From Limosilactobacillus equigenerosi DSM 18793 = JCM 14505 (GTDB lineage Bacteria > Bacillota > Bacilli > Lactobacillales > Lactobacillaceae), in NCBI RefSeq assembly GCF_001311375.1, contig NZ_BBAS01000004.1, positions 1 to 64,000 of the forward strand: a stretch of 64,000 nucleotides of DNA. Reading direction: 5' to 3'. Positions 1 through 11,593 of the stretch are shown one piece after another. Made by a program: the position numbers and the translations under genes. How positions within the stretch are numbered: the first letter of the stretch is position 1; every line of letters starts with the position of its first letter. The notes under the pieces were generated by a model that did no database searches, was not told the origin of the DNA, and worked only from the letters and a program-made list of their open reading frames with translations.

Positions 1-963
1 GCTAAAATTTTGGCGGAAAACTTGGAACGATGGGGCGCTCAACATGTAGCGGTGACGAATGAAAGTCCAGAAACGCTAGAGAAGGTCTTTCCACAATTTT
101 TTTTGATCGCATTTTAGTTGATGCCCCTTGCTCAGGAGAAGGAATGTTCCGCAAAGAACCGGACGGTATTCAATATTGGACGCCGAATTATCCGGCCGAA
201 TGTGCTAATCGTCAACGGCATATTTTAACGTCGGCGATGAAAATGTTAAAACCTGGTGGCACGTTGGTTTATTCAACGTGTACGTTTGCCCCAGAAGAAG
301 ATGAACAGATGATTGCGTGGCTGTTAGCTGAATATCCGGACTTATCGGTAGTGCCGATTGCTAAACAACCTGGGATGGACGAAGGACGGCCAGCATGGGC
401 GGATGGTAATCCAGCCTTAGCCCAAACGGTTCGCTTTTTCCCTCATCATTACGATGGTGAAGGGCACTTTATTGCGAAATTACAGTTATCTGGGACGCCA
501 ATGCCAACTAAAAAACGCAAGAAAAAGCAGCGGGGATCAGCTGTTGTCAAGCCAAGTCGGGAGCAACAAGCGTTATGGGACCGTTTTAAGACGGAACACG
601 TACCAACGTATACGCCCACGAATTTAGTGGTGTTTGGTGATGAATTATATGATGTGACGTTAGCGCCGGAATTATTAAGCCAATTAAAAGTGGCCCAAGC
701 CGGGGTGCATTTAGGTACGTTTAAGAAAAAAAACGCTTTGAACCGGCCTTCGCGTTAGCTCTAGTGGCTAATGCCCCTCAATCATTAGCGATTAATCATG
801 ACCAATGGGCGCAATATGTCCATGGGGATACGTTTACCGTAACGACTGACTGTCCGAATGGTTGGTATGTATTGACATGTGACCAGCATCACTGCGTTGG
901 GGCAAGTTAGTGAATGGCACGGTAAAGAATTTCTATCCCAAGGGCCTTCGTTTTGCCTTGTAA
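1..963 (+). CDS. rsmF: RsmF-like 16S rRNA m5C methyltransferase (5' partial, frame broken)
   Basis: C-terminal part of a NOL1/NOP2/Sun-family SAM-dependent RNA cytosine-5 methyltransferase; the gene begins before the window. The two family catalytic motifs are visible: DAPCSGEGMF around base 120 (motif IV) and STCTFAPEEDE around 280-315 (motif VI, catalytic cysteine). The C-terminal RNA-binding tail ends in GKLVNGTVKNFYPKGLR, as in RsmF proteins, with its stop at 961-963. The frame breaks three times: near 105 (run of 8 T), near 730 (run of 8 A) and near 890 (missing C in a CATCACTG stretch). In each case the expected protein continues directly in another frame, so I read it as one gene with base-call errors. 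Confidence 0.8.
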
Positions 964-1034
964 GTAGATAAGAAAACGTTTACAATGAAAATGTAAAACG
1001 TTTAACAGTTGAATGGATTGAAAAGGTGAGCAGT

Positions 1035-1905
1035 ATGTTATTAGGAAGTATTGAAGCCGGCGGGACCAAGTTTGTTTGTGCGGTCGGTAATGAAAAATAT
1101 GAAGTTGTTGATAAAGCGATTTTTAAGACCACCACACCAGCGGAAACGTTACAACACGTGGTGGAATATTTCCAACAATTTCCAGATTTAAAGGCAATGA
1201 GTGTGGCTAGTTTCGGTCCGATTGATGCTGATCCAACGAGTGATAAGTACGGTTTTATCACTGATACCCCTAAGATTGGCTGGGACAATACCGATTTTGT
1301 TGGTACGTTAAAGCAAGCTTTCGAGATTCCAATTTACTGGACGACGGATGTGAATGGATCGGTATATGGTGAATATGTTGTCTTAAAAGATCAATTAAAG
1401 CATGGTTCGTTGGTATACTACACCATTGGAACCGGTGTCGGGGCCGGCACTATGCAAGACGGTCACTTTATTGGTGGGGCTGGGACGCCAGAAATGGGTC
1501 ATGTATACTTAAAGCGGCACCCAGATGATCTTGGCTTTAGTGGAATTTGTCCATTCCATGGGGACTGTTTAGAAGGGCTGTTAAGCGGTCCTACCTTCCA
1601 AGCCCGACTTGGCATTCGTGGTGAAGATGTAAGCGATGATGATCATGTGTGGGATATCTTAGCTTATTACGCGGCGCAAGCATGTATTCAAGTGACGACG
1701 ATTTTACGTCCCGAAAAAAATCATCTTTGGGGGGAGTGTTTCACGACCTCACTTTATGAAGAAGGTTCGGGAACAATTTGATCGGTTATTTGCGGGGTAC
1801 ATTGAAGTTGGCGATTTAGATGAATATATTACGTCGCCCCATGTACCAGAAAATGGCTCCGCCACGCTTGGTAACTTTGCCTTAGCTGAAAAATTATTAA
1901 AGTAA
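1035..1905 (+). CDS. ROK-family fructokinase
   Basis: Sugar kinase of the ROK family, most like fructokinase (ATP + fructose to fructose-6-phosphate, cytoplasmic). Visible motifs: N-terminal phosphate-binding EAGGTKFVCAVG, the GTGVGAG signature near residue 135, and a zinc-site CPFHGDC followed by EG near residue 175. ATG at 1035 is preferred over GTG at 1026 because AAAAGG lies about 9 bases upstream of it. An extra A in a run of seven near 1715 shifts the frame; after correction the protein runs to the stop at 1903-1905, about 289 residues, the normal family length. A bidirectional terminator follows at once. It stands alone, so the substrate is inferred only from the family. Confidence 0.83.
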
Positions 1906-1908
1906 ATG

Positions 1909-1941
1909 AAAAGGCACTGGAAAATTTTTCCAGTGCCTTTT
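1909..1941. terminator. Bidirectional intrinsic terminator between fructokinase and fni
   Basis: AAAAGGCACTGGAAAA is followed by its inverse complement TTTTTCCAGTGCCTTTT. The A-tract and T-tract on the two sides let it serve both the plus-strand kinase and the minus-strand fni that converges on it. Confidence 0.88.
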
Positions 1942-1942
1942 A

Positions 1943-2987
1943 CTATTGGCGTTGTTCCCAATAATCTTTTAATTCACCATGATAAATGGCGGCGGCGTGT
2001 TGTAAATCACTAAATTTCTTGACTCCCAAAAGCGTCATTAAATCGAGTAATTCTTGTTGCCATTGCGTGATTTCAACTTGCAAGGTTTGTTGATCATGTT
2101 CAAATAAGGTATGTAAGAAGTGTCCAGCCACACCAACGGCATCGGCGCCAAGGGACCCAGCTTTAACAACATCTGCTGCGCTATTAACCCCGCCAGAGGC
2201 GATAATATGTTGCGACTTAGCTTGGCGTAACTTAGCTTCAATGAGCGCTTGGGGGGTAGTTAAGCCCCAATTTAAAAATGCGTTTGAATAGTTGCGGTCA
2301 CGGTTACGTTCTGCTTCGATGGTTGCAAAGTTGGTCCCCCCGCGACCGCTGATGTTAACGTAATTGATGCCAATTGAATGCAGTAAATCGAGATCTGCGA
2401 CCTGCATCCCAAAGCCGACTTCTTTCACAATCACAGGGACGTTCACAGCTTCCTTAATCGCGGCGAGGTTATCAAGCCAGCGAAAATCGCGATCACCTTC
2501 TGTGGGGCGCATCGCTAATTCTTGGGCCACATTAACATGAATTTCTAAGGCGTTGGCTTGAATTAAGTCTACGGCTTGTTTGGCTTGCAGTGGCGTGGCC
2601 GTCGCCCCAAGGTTAGCCATAATGAAGCCATCGGGATTTGCTTCACGGATGATTTCAAAGGAAGGCTTTGCTCCTTCATCATTGAAAATAATACTCATGG
2701 ATCCCGTTGCCATTGCTAGTCCGGTTTCATGAGCGACGGTGGCAAGGCGATTATTAATCCCCATTGATCGTTGGCTACCGCCAGTCATGGCTTCAATATA
2801 AAAGGGCCAGGTGAAGTTAAAATCCAGTTGATCCGGCGCGGGGTTAACTTCTGGGTACCAAATTTCTGGTAGGGCCCGGGGAATTAATTGAATTTCATCA
2901 AAGGGATGGTGTTGGTGAGTTTGCTGATAGGTTTTTTTCAGCAATAATTAAGTGTTCGTTTTTCCGTTGGGCATGTAGTGATTCCAT
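1943..2987 (-). CDS. fni: Type 2 isopentenyl-diphosphate isomerase
   Basis: FMN- and NADPH-dependent isomerase interconverting IPP and DMAPP, the last step of the mevalonate branch. The TIM-barrel protein shows MTGGS near residue 75, a central GRGGTNFATIE flavin/substrate loop and a GADAVGVAGHFL phosphate-binding segment. The true start is ATG at 2987 with GAAAGGACC upstream; it gives MESLHAQRKNEHL, the usual RK-EH N-terminus. An extra base in a run of seven T (plus strand, about 2934-2940) separates this N-terminus from the rest; corrected length is about 347 residues. Last gene of the mvaK1-mvaD-mvaK2-fni operon. Confidence 0.9.
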
Positions 2988-3008
2988 GGATCAGGTCCTT
3001 TCGGTGGA

Positions 3009-4073
3009 TTAATTAATGGTTAAATCGAGGGGGACAATTTCGTGGTCAGTCCATGCTGGGATGACTTGGTCGGCGCGGGTAGTATCGTTAAAAATGGCCA
3101 CGCCACAATCACCACCACCACCGCCGGAAGTTTTGGCGACGCCACCTAATTTAGTGGCCTCATCAATTAATGATTGCAAAGTTTCGGTCGTAATGTCTAC
3201 CCCAGCTTGCGTCCCTAACAAGTTTAGAAGCATGGCATTGGCTTGCAAATTAGTCTTAAATACGAGCCAATCTTGGGTTTGCAAGGCGGTAGCAATTTTG
3301 GTCACCGCGTCATCACTGGCTTGTAAAAAGCCGTGGTAAATTTCGGGGTTATTCGTAGCAAATTGATTAATTTTGGTAACAAGGGGGCCCGTTTTAGCCG
3401 GTGAGGCAGTCCAACCAACTTTTAAGAGCCAATCATTGGGCATCTTTAAAGGCTGAATGGCTAATTGGGGCCACTCGATGTTAATCGTGGTCGCTAATGA
3501 ATGAGTGCTCCGGTAAGCTTGCACCCAATGACGATCAAATGATTGATAATTAATCATTCCGCCATAAACGGCCACCGCCACATCACCGAGGGAACCATTC
3601 CCTTGGGTGGTTAAATGAGCTAAGGCGGCGAGTTTAAAGATGGTCATTAAGGGTGCTTTGACTTGATAGGCCTGTAACATCGCTTTAATGACCGCTACGG
3701 TAACTGCGGCGGACGATCCGAGCCCGTATTTACGTTGGTTACTTCCTGTTAACTGACTAGTTAAGTGCAAATTAAACGGTTGTAATTGATAACCGAGGTC
3801 AACTAAATATTCACTAGTTGTCGTAATTGCCTGCCAAATAAATTGATAAGCGGGACTAATGGTGATGGCTTGGACTGTTTGATTGGTCGTTTGCCATAAT
3901 AAATGTTGGGTTGGGTATTGAGCGCTCGTTGCAATTCCGAGCCTACTTGGAGTAATGGTGGCCGTCACGTGTCGGTTGACGGCCATTAAGATGGCTTGAT
4001 GACCGGGGGTAACGACAGCATATTCACCGGCTAAGTAAAGTTTACCGGGCGCGGTAGCAATTTGTTTATTCAT
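3009..4073 (-). CDS. mvaK2: Phosphomevalonate kinase
   Basis: GHMP-family kinase converting mevalonate-5-phosphate to the diphosphate with ATP. Frame intact, 354 residues. N-terminal APGKLYLAGEYAVV and the GHMP glycine-rich loop KYGLGSSAAVTVA (about residue 115) are clear, as is the C-terminal TSGGGGGDCGVA loop. Its start ATG lies within the last codons of mvaD (8-base overlap), so the two are probably translationally coupled. fni follows after about 20 bases. Confidence 0.93.
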   Translation of the reverse strand: MNKQIATAPGKLYLAGEYAVVTPGHQAILMAVNRHVTATITPSRLGIATSAQYPTQHLLWQTTNQTVQAITISPAYQFIWQAITTTSEYLVDLGYQLQPFNLHLTSQLTGSNQRKYGLGSSAAVTVAVIKAMLQAYQVKAPLMTIFKLAALAHLTTQGNGSLGDVAVAVYGGMINYQSFDRHWVQAYRSTHSLATTINIEWPQLAIQPLKMPNDWLLKVGWTASPAKTGPLVTKINQFATNNPEIYHGFLQASDDAVTKIATALQTQDWLVFKTNLQANAMLLNLLGTQAGVDITTETLQSLIDEATKLGGVAKTSGGGGGDCGVAIFNDTTRADQVIPAWTDHEIVPLDLTIN

Positions 4074-5051
4074 GTAAATCTTCCTCTAACCATGTAATCC
4101 CAGGGCCAGGTTGCGCCACAACTAATTGGTCTTGACCAAAGATTGGGGCGAGGCCAGCGATAATTTCGTCACGGTGTGCGCGGTCGTAAATGACTTTAAC
4201 ATTAGGCCCCGCATCCATGGTGTAGTAACAAGTCAATCCTTGTTCCCGTAAGTTTTGAATGGCCTGGATAGCGGTCATCGTGGCCGGTTCAAAGTAACTA
4301 AATGGTGGGTTAGCTGATAGGGTGAGGGCATGCATCCGCATGGCATTGGCCTCGGCAATTTGTCCAATTGTGGCGACGTCTTGCTCGGCAATTGCTTGCT
4401 GCATGGCAGTTAAGTCTTGTTCAACGACGTTAGGCCACATTGCAAAGTATGGTGAAGTATCAACGGAAAGTTGCATTCCCCCCCGGCTGGAAACTTTCTT
4501 TTGATCTTGGTTAATCATAATGGCTAACATTTCGAGACCAAAATCAACTTGTTCGAGGATTGGTTCGGCATATGAAGTTACATCATCATTGCCCCGGCGC
4601 CATTGTACTAAACCACCGAAAATCGACCGACTGGCTGACCCCGAACCCCGCCGAGCGAGGCGACTTAAATCAGTTAATGACAAATCAAGCCCAGCGGCGC
4701 GACTGGCCGCACCGGCCAGCGCGGCCATGGCCGAAGCCGATGAGGCTAATCCGGCCGCCATTGGAACATGATTTTCAGAAATCACGTGGGCGGGGGTAGT
4801 GATCCCGGCTAATTCCCGGACCCGATCTAAAACCGTTACGACTTTTCCCATGTTAGCCAAGGGCATGTCTTGATGGTCAATCACAATCCGGTCTTCTGTT
4901 AACTGGTCGTCAAATTGCACCGTAGTGGTGGTATAAAATTCGTCTAAGGTTAATGATAAGCTATCAGTATATGGCAAAATCAGGTCTTGGTCCCGCTTGC
5001 CCCAGTATTTAATCAAGGCGATATTCGTATGCGCCGTGCAGTTTTAGCCAT
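4066..5051 (-). CDS. mvaD: Diphosphomevalonate decarboxylase
   Basis: ATP-dependent decarboxylation of mevalonate diphosphate to isopentenyl diphosphate. Motifs: ALIKYWGKRD near the N-terminus and the GHMP loop GLASSASAMAALAGAA near residue 105. The start ATG at 5051 overlaps the stop of mvaK1 in ATGGCTAA. One base is missing near 5035 (GCGCC where GCGCCC restores the frame), so the first 13 or so residues sit in another frame; the rebuilt N-terminus MAKTARAHTNIALIKYWGKR is typical. Corrected length about 328 residues. Confidence 0.9.
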
Positions 5052-5990
5052 GAATCGTGGCTCCTTTCAATGGTTGTAACCAAGTGCGGTCGGCGCCAGC
5101 CTGGCGCAATGATGCGGCAATTTGTTGGGCTTCCGCCGTGGTTTTGGCGAGGGCGAGCATGCAGCCCCCGCGACCACCACCGGTTAATTTGGCGCCGAGT
5201 GCGCCAGCTTGGCGCGCCACGTGCACTAAGTGGTCAAGTTCAGGTGAGCTAACGTTAAGGTTGGCTAAATCCTGGTGTGCGGCATTTAAAATAGTACCGA
5301 GGGTGGTTAAATGATTGGCCGTGATGGCCGCTTTAGCTTGGTGGGCCAGCTGACCTAAATGTTCAATTAAGGGCTGAGCATTGCCATCGGCTTGTAATTG
5401 TTGTTTAACAGCTAAGATAGCTTCCTTGGTGGCCCCTTTAATTCCAGTATCAGCAATTACGATGGTGCCGCTTAAATTGAGGGGAAAAGTCGTTGCTGAA
5501 GTACCTTTTTGATACCATAATGGTTCGGTAGCGCTAACCGTCGCGGCGTCGATGCCACTGGGATTGCGGTGGGTTTCGGTTTCTTCAATATTAGCCCAAG
5601 CTAGGAGTTCGGTAGTTGTTAGTGGGGTACTGTAATAATCAAAAAAAAGGCCCGGGTAATGGCCACGGCTGCCGCGGCTGATGATCCCATGCCACGTTCA
5701 TGGGGAATATCACTGGTAATGATTAATTTCCATGGATCATCGATGGCGTCAAAGTGAATGGTGAGCCGTTCAATTAAAGTATAGATTCCGCGCATTGAGG
5801 CGGGTAAATGGTGCCAATTGCCAGTGTAGTATTCACTATATAAGATTTGACCACTCGTGGCCGGCATTAATTCGGCGACTGTTTGAATTTGAGTGAGTGG
5901 TAAGGCGATGGCGGGTTGTTGATATACCACGCTATGTTCGCCGATTAAAATGATTTTGGCATGACTGCTGGATGTGACAGGTTTGTTCAT
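5044..5990 (-). CDS. mvaK1: Mevalonate kinase
   Basis: First kinase of the lower mevalonate pathway. N-terminal SSSHAKIILIGEHSVVYQQPAIA and the GHMP loop GMGSSAAAAVA are present; further on are NPSGIDAAT and the C-terminal KLTGGGRGGCMLALA. The start is ATG at 5990, with AAAGGGGG upstream; a further in-frame ATG at 6008 lies before that site. A run of eight A (plus strand) at 5641-5648 breaks the frame; nine would restore it. From there one open frame runs to the stop at 5044. Corrected length about 315 residues. Opens the operon mvaK1-mvaD-mvaK2-fni. Confidence 0.9.
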
Positions 5991-6113
5991 CCGGCTGCCC
6001 CCTTTCAAAGTGTGTTATTTCCAAGTCTTAATTTTACCACGATTGCGATTGCAAGATAGATATTTAGTTTAAGATTATAGTATGATATATGGGAACAAAG
6101 ATTGTGAGGAATA

Positions 6114-8932
6114 ATGATGGGAAAGCAAGCAGCAACTACCAGTCCCGTCTACGCGATTGTTGATTTAGAAACGACGGGGACGAACTGGAAAAACCAAGCA
6201 CGCATCATTCAAATTGGGTGCGTCCTAGTTCAAGATAATCAAATTATTCATCAGTTTGAAACGAAAGTTAACCCTGGGGTGGCGATTCCAAGTGCGGTGC
6301 AACAATTAACCGGGATTCACCAACGAGATTTACAATCAGCGCCGACCTTTGATGAATTAGCACCAAGTATCTGTGCGATGTTAACGGATACGACGTTTGT
6401 GGCGCATAATGTTAATTTTGATTTTTCCTTTTTAAATATGGAATTAGTCAAAGCCGGGTATCCAGAATTAACGATTCCGGCGATTGATACGGTGACGTTA
6501 AGTCAAATTTTAATGCCGACGGCGCCTAGTTTTCGCTTGCGGGATTTAACGAGTTACTTGGGAATTGAACATGATAATCCCCATTCGGCGAGCTCGGATG
6601 CCGAGGCAACGGCGATTTTATTAATGGATTTAATGCGCCGGTTACATGAATTACCAACGCTTACATTAACTAAGCTAGCTGAGTTAAATTTAAAATTACC
6701 GGAACAAACAGCGGTAATGTTTGCGCGTGAATTAGCGATGCGAGAAGCTGCGCCAGTAAACCTTGATAATGCTCATTACGTTAGCAACGGGATTGTTTTA
6801 CATAAAATTCGGCCGCGCACGGTTGAGCACCCCCACCGGAAATTTCCGTATCCGCGAACGAAAAAGCAAAAGGCGACGTTCTTTGGGGACAAGTATCAAT
6901 ATCGTCCGGTGCAAGCGAAGTTGATGAACAGTATTTATAATCAATTTCGGCAACCGGATGGCTCACAACAATTAGTAATTGAGGCCGGGACGGGGACCGG
7001 GAAAACGTTGGGTTACTTAGTGCCCTTGAGTTATCTGGCTTATCCGCATGGTCAAATTATTATTAGTACGGTCACGAATGTGTTGCAAAAACAATTAGCC
7101 CAAGTCGTGAACGAACAATTAGGGGAGTTGTTACCATTTCAATTGCAAGCCGTAATTGTTAAAGGAAACCAACACTATATTCACCTCGGGAAATATGTTC
7201 GATCACTAAGTATGAATGAGGACGGGGCGAACGTGCAATTACTGAAGGCGCGGTTATTAGTTTGGTTGACCCAAACGACAACCGGCGATTTGGATGAATT
7301 AAATCTGAACTCGATGCGGTCGCCTTATTTTGCAACGATTCAACACCATGGTTTGCACACAGTAACGCCCGATGAGCCGTTCTATCGGGATGACTTTTTA
7401 ATTCGGCGGCAGCAAGCGTTACAAACGGCTAATATTGTCATTACTAATCACGCTTATTTGGTGGAACATGCGGCGGAATTAACGAATGATCAACAAGCAT
7501 CGTACTTAGTCGTTGATGAGGCCCAACATTTGAGTCACAGTGTGATGCGCCATTCTCGGTTAACGATTGAGTTTGCTAAATTATCAACAGCTCTTAATCA
7601 GTTGAAAAATTTAGTTAGTCAGCGGGATGAACATAATTTACGGGCGGTCTTTGCGAAGTTACCATTAGGAAGCTACAATATTGAATTACTGCAAACGGAT
7701 TTAGGTGCCGTCGAACAAGCGTTGGAAGAATTTCAAACGGCCTTGTTAAATCTGCTGCCAGCTAGTCAAGCGACGACCGGCTACGTGGAAGCAATGGTGC
7801 CAGTGGCTGCGATTGCCGAAATATTAGACTTTACGCAACCATTAATGATTGGACTTGAACAAGCGTTAGCGAGTGTCCAATTACATTTTAATGCCTTACA
7901 ACGCCTGTTTGATGGGCGCCGGGATAGCTGGCTATCACTAGATCGGTATCAAATGAATCAGTTAGTAGTCACTTTGCCGTTTTGGCCCAAGCTAATGATG
8001 AGTTACATCGATTAGCTAATGGGGTGGATGATGAAGCGGCTGCCTTTTGGGTCTCGTATATTGAGGGAAATGAATTAGGGAATCTTAAGTTAAGCGGTGG
8101 TCTCTTAGCTCAAAACCATTACTTAAGCACCCATGTTTATCCGCACTTTAAAGCGATGGTCTTTACGGGGGCGACGTTGTTTACTTCCCAGCGATCAGCT
8201 TATTTGTATCAACAATTAGACTTAGATCCAGAGACCGTGAAAACGAAACATTTTGGCTCGCCATTTGATTATGAACACCAAATGGAATTATTAATCGCGA
8301 GCGATGCGGTTGAACCATCATTAGAGAGTGAATATTTAGATTATCTCGCCACGACGATTGCGGAAATTACGACGCAAAATCCATGTCAAACCATGATTTT
8401 ATTTAATTCGTTAGTGACGATTGAGCAAGTTTATAGTCGCTTACGAAAAACGAGTTTATTTGACCAACGAGATATTTTAGCCCAGGGAATAAATGGCAAT
8501 CGTGATAAGCTTTTAAAGCAATTTGCGACTGGGACCGATTCAGTGTTGCTGGGCGCCGCCAGTTTTTGGGAAGGAATTGATTTACCAGAAGATCAACTCC
8601 AGCTGCTCATTGTGACCCGGTTGCCATTTGATTCACCGGATGACGTGTTAGTTAAGGCCCAACATGAGCATTTAAAACGGCAAGGTAAGAGTCCGTTTTA
8701 TCAGGTTGATTTACCACAAATGATTATGCGGATGCGCCAAGGAATTGGTCGCCTATTACGGACGGACCGGGATTATGGGACGGTGGTCATTTTGGATCCG
8801 CGCTTGATTACGCGTCGTTACGGGAAAAGCGTGTTAAAAATGTTACCGCAAGGGATGCCGGTGGCGGCAATTCCAACCAGTCAATTAGCAGGACGGGTGA
8901 AAAAGTTCTTAAAAACGCACGGGGCGGTTTAG
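6114..8932 (+). CDS. dinG: DinG-family helicase with N-terminal exonuclease domain
   Basis: DNA repair/processing protein with a DnaQ-like 3'-5' exonuclease fused to an XPD/DinG SF2 helicase. Exonuclease motifs: VDLETTG (residue 18 on), FVAHNVNFDFSFL and HSASSDAEATA. Helicase motifs: Walker A EAGTGTGKT near residue 290, DEAQ box VVDEAQHL near 470, and in the second part GAASFWEGIDLP and IGRLLRTD. One T is missing near 7981 (4 instead of 5) so the frame breaks after about residue 622. The corrected protein is about 939 residues, normal for Firmicute DinG. The four FeS cysteines of proteobacterial DinG are not evident, as expected for this family. Confidence 0.9.
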
Positions 8933-8956
8933 TCCGGCCTAAAAATTTGGTATAAT
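8927..8956 (+). promoter_or_regulatory. Probable promoter for tseB-asnS
   Basis: TATAAT at 8951-8956 with TTTAGT at 8927-8932, 18 bases apart, overlapping the end of dinG. The -10 is perfect, the -35 weak. It would drive the membrane protein gene and asnS. Confidence 0.45.
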
Positions 8957-8989
8957 GAGCGAGATGTTATTTTAGAAAGAGGAATGGTT

Positions 8990-9527
8990 ATGCAACGTCA
9001 GCACAGTGCCAAGCGCCAACCAAAACTGGGGAATGCCAAGCAGGTTCGCTGGCTCAAAAGTCGGTGGCTGTGGGGATTAGTAGCAACTTGTTTGTTACTA
9101 GTTACTGGAAGTTGGCTTTTTTTATGCCAGCGCGAATCAACCCCGGGCGGCGGCCCAGGATCGGGTGACGGCGCTAGCCAAATCAAAGGCTAAATTAACG
9201 AGTGTTAGTAATTTCTTTGTCTATCATCGAGATCAGACTTATTATGCCGTGGCGGGAATTGATCAACGCGGCAAACAAGTGTTAGTCTTGGTGCCAAACC
9301 ATCGTAATCAAGTGACGGTGATTGACCAAGCCACGGGAATTAATGGTCGTCAGGCAATTCATGCGGTCCAAGACCGGCAGCGAATTGATCGGGTGCTCCA
9401 TACGGCCCTGGGGAAATATAATCACCGGCTCGTTTGGGAAGTTGCGTATCTTGATCGGCACGCTACGGTTAACTACGCCTTAGTTGACTTCAAGACGGGG
9501 AAATTAGTACAGCAAATTAATCTATAG
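8990..9527 (+). CDS. TseB/YpmB-like membrane-anchored protein
   Basis: Small protein of about 178 residues with one N-terminal membrane segment ([17 protein letters not shown]) and an extracytoplasmic domain of the DUF5590/TseB-like type seen next to asnS and dnaD in many Firmicutes; the Bacillus relative TseB modulates cell-wall elongation through a penicillin-binding protein. Start ATG at 8990 has AGAAAGAGGA 7 bases upstream; ATG at 8984 is too close to it. One extra T in a run of seven near 9120 puts the external domain (from about residue 45, [16 protein letters not shown]) in another frame. The position before asnS supports the assignment; the role is inferred. Confidence 0.68.
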
Positions 9528-9538
9528 GAGGATGGACA

Positions 9539-10836
9539 GTGGAAACCATCAACATTATTGATGCTCCCAAGCACGTCGGTGAAACGGTGCGCATTGGGGT
9601 CTGGTTAACGGATAAGCGTTCCAGTGGGAAGATTGCCTTCTTACAATTACGGGACGGAACGGCCTTTTTCCAAGGGATTTTATTAAAAAACAAGGTCTCA
9701 GAAGAAATCTTTGAAATGGCCCGCCATGACTTACGCCAAGAAGCAAGTTTTTGGGTTACGGGTGAAATTCATGAAGATGAACGGTCTAAGTTCGGTTACG
9801 AAATTCAAATTGCGGACATCGAATTAATCGGTGACAGTAATGATTACCCAATTGGGAACAAGGAACATGGGGTCGACTTCTTAATGGACCACCGGCATTT
9901 ATGGTTGCGTTCAAGTAAGCCACAAGCATGATGAAGATTCGGGACCGCGTTATTCGGGCGACATACGAATTCTTTGGTAAGGAAGGCTTTACGAAGATTG
10001 ATCCGCCAATCTTAACGGGGAATGCTCCGGAAGGGACAACGAACTTGTTCCACACGGAATACTTCGAACAAGATGCTTACTTATCTCAATCTGGTCAATT
10101 ATATGAAGAAGCTGGGGCGTTAGCCTTGAACAAGGTTTACTCATTTGGACCAGTTTTCCGGGCTGAAAAGTCAAAGACGCGGCGGCACTTAATCGAATTC
10201 TGGATGATTGAACCCGAAATGGCTTTCATGACGCAAGAAGAAAGCCTTGAAGTTCAAGAACGTTACGTGGCTTATTTAGTCCAATCGGTTCTTGATGATT
10301 GCAAGCGGGAATTAGAAACGCTTGGTCGGGATCCAGAAAGCTTAGTACCATTTACGAAGTTGCCTTACCCACGGATTAGCTATGATAAGGCCATTGAAAT
10401 GTTACAAGCAGCGGACTTTGATATTGAATGGGGAGCGGACTTTGGTTCTCCAGAAGAAACGTACTTAGCGGGTGAATTTAACCAACCGGTCTTCATCTTG
10501 AACTATCCAAAGGCAATTAAGCCATTCTACATGAAGAATCACCCAACGCGCGATGATGTTTATGTTTGTGCGGACCTCTTAGCCCCAGAAGGTTACGGGG
10601 AAATTATTGGTGGTTCCGAACGGGAAACGGATTACGAAACGTTATTACAAGCAGTTAAGGATGCCGGCCTTGATCCAAAGGTTTACGAATGGTACCTTGA
10701 CTTACGGAAGTACGGAACAGTGCCACACTCTGGTTTCGGACTTGGATTGGAACGGTTCTTAACTTGGATTACCAAGACGGATCACGTACGGGAAACGATT
10801 CCATTCCCACGGTTATTAAATCGGCTTTACCCATAG
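9539..10836 (+). CDS. asnS: Asparaginyl-tRNA synthetase
   Basis: Class IIb aminoacyl-tRNA synthetase charging tRNA-Asn. N-terminal OB-fold anticodon-binding domain (about residues 1-120), then the catalytic core with motif 2 [19 protein letters not shown] and motif 3 [16 protein letters not shown] start at 9539 after GGAGG. The frame breaks near 9925 in CAAGCATGATG, where one more A gives SKPQAMMKIRD. The corrected product is about 432 residues, full length. asnS is essential in most lactobacilli, which argues that the break is a sequence error. Confidence 0.95.
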
Positions 10837-10842
10837 TAAAAT

Positions 10843-10876
10843 AAAAAGGCACTGTCTAGTTAGACGGAGCCTTTTT
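10843..10876 (+). terminator. Intrinsic terminator after asnS
   Basis: Hairpin with arms AAAAAGGC and GCCTTTTT and an inner TCTAGTTAGA palindrome, ending in a T-run. dnaD follows after 17 bases, so read-through or a separate promoter is likely. Confidence 0.75.
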
Positions 10877-10893
10877 AAATTGGAGGAATAACG

Positions 10894-11592
10894 ATGGCAG
10901 ACAAAATGTGGCAAGCGCTCTTAGCGGCGGGGAGTACCAATATTAATAATTTATTGCTTCACCATTACCATGATTTGGGCATGAGTACCAGTCAGTTGAT
11001 GGTGTATTTAGAATTAACTTCGTATATTGATCAAGGGGTGCGAGAACCTTCGCTAGCATTGATTGCCAAGCATTTAGGAACTGATGAGCAACAGGTGGGG
11101 AGTTTAATTCACGAAATGATTACCCAGCACCTGTTAGCTCAACGTTTAGAAACGCAACCCTCGGGAAAACAAGCGGCCGTGTATGATTTTAGTCTTTTGT
11201 GGGAACGGTTGGCACAGTTCATCGAACAAGGGGGGCATTTAACGCCGGTGGCAACGGACGATCAAGCCTTAACACGGGAAAAGATTTTCCAACAGATTCA
11301 AGTTGAATTTGGCCGGACGCCATCACCCTTTGAACTCGAATATATTAATCAATGGATTGACCAAGATCACTATCCGCTAGAGTTAATTCAATTAGCCCTC
11401 AAAGAAGCGGTTGTTAACGGTAAGTATACGTTGAAGTATATCGATCGGATTCTATTACGGTGGCAGCAACAGAATATTACGACGCCTGCCCAAGTGCGGG
11501 CTGAGCAACGGCGGTTTGAACAACAGCAACCGGGGACTGATGACGGTGATGGACCAGTTCCACCAATTGAAATTATTAAGTTAAATGAGTAG
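10894..11592 (+). CDS. dnaD: DnaD-family replication protein
   Basis: Primosomal protein helping load the replicative helicase in low-GC Gram-positives. Intact, 232 residues: an N-terminal winged-helix domain (about 1-110, HYHDLGMSTSQLMVYLELTSYI) and a C-terminal DnaD/DnaB2 domain (about 125-205, FGRTPSPFELEYINQWIDQDHYP and YIDRILLRW). ATG has GGAGG 8 bases upstream. Usually followed by nth (endonuclease III) in lactobacilli; here nth is absent and a repeat element follows. Confidence 0.9.
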   Translation: MADKMWQALLAAGSTNINNLLLHHYHDLGMSTSQLMVYLELTSYIDQGVREPSLALIAKHLGTDEQQVGSLIHEMITQHLLAQRLETQPSGKQAAVYDFSLLWERLAQFIEQGGHLTPVATDDQALTREKIFQQIQVEFGRTPSPFELEYINQWIDQDHYPLELIQLALKEAVVNGKYTLKYIDRILLRWQQQNITTPAQVRAEQRRFEQQQPGTDDGDGPVPPIEIIKLNE

Positions 11593-11593
11593 C

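Noticed and set aside
980-1288. Open frame antisense to the fructokinase gene
   Set aside because: Overlaps a confirmed kinase, has no ribosome binding site and no domain.
4520-4799. Two plus-strand frames opposite mvaD
   Set aside because: Shadow frames of a GC-rich coding strand; mvaD motifs are on the minus strand.
9490-9540. T-box leader before asnS
   Set aside because: Only 11 bases separate asnS from the preceding gene and no T-box sequence (TGGNACCGCG type) is seen.
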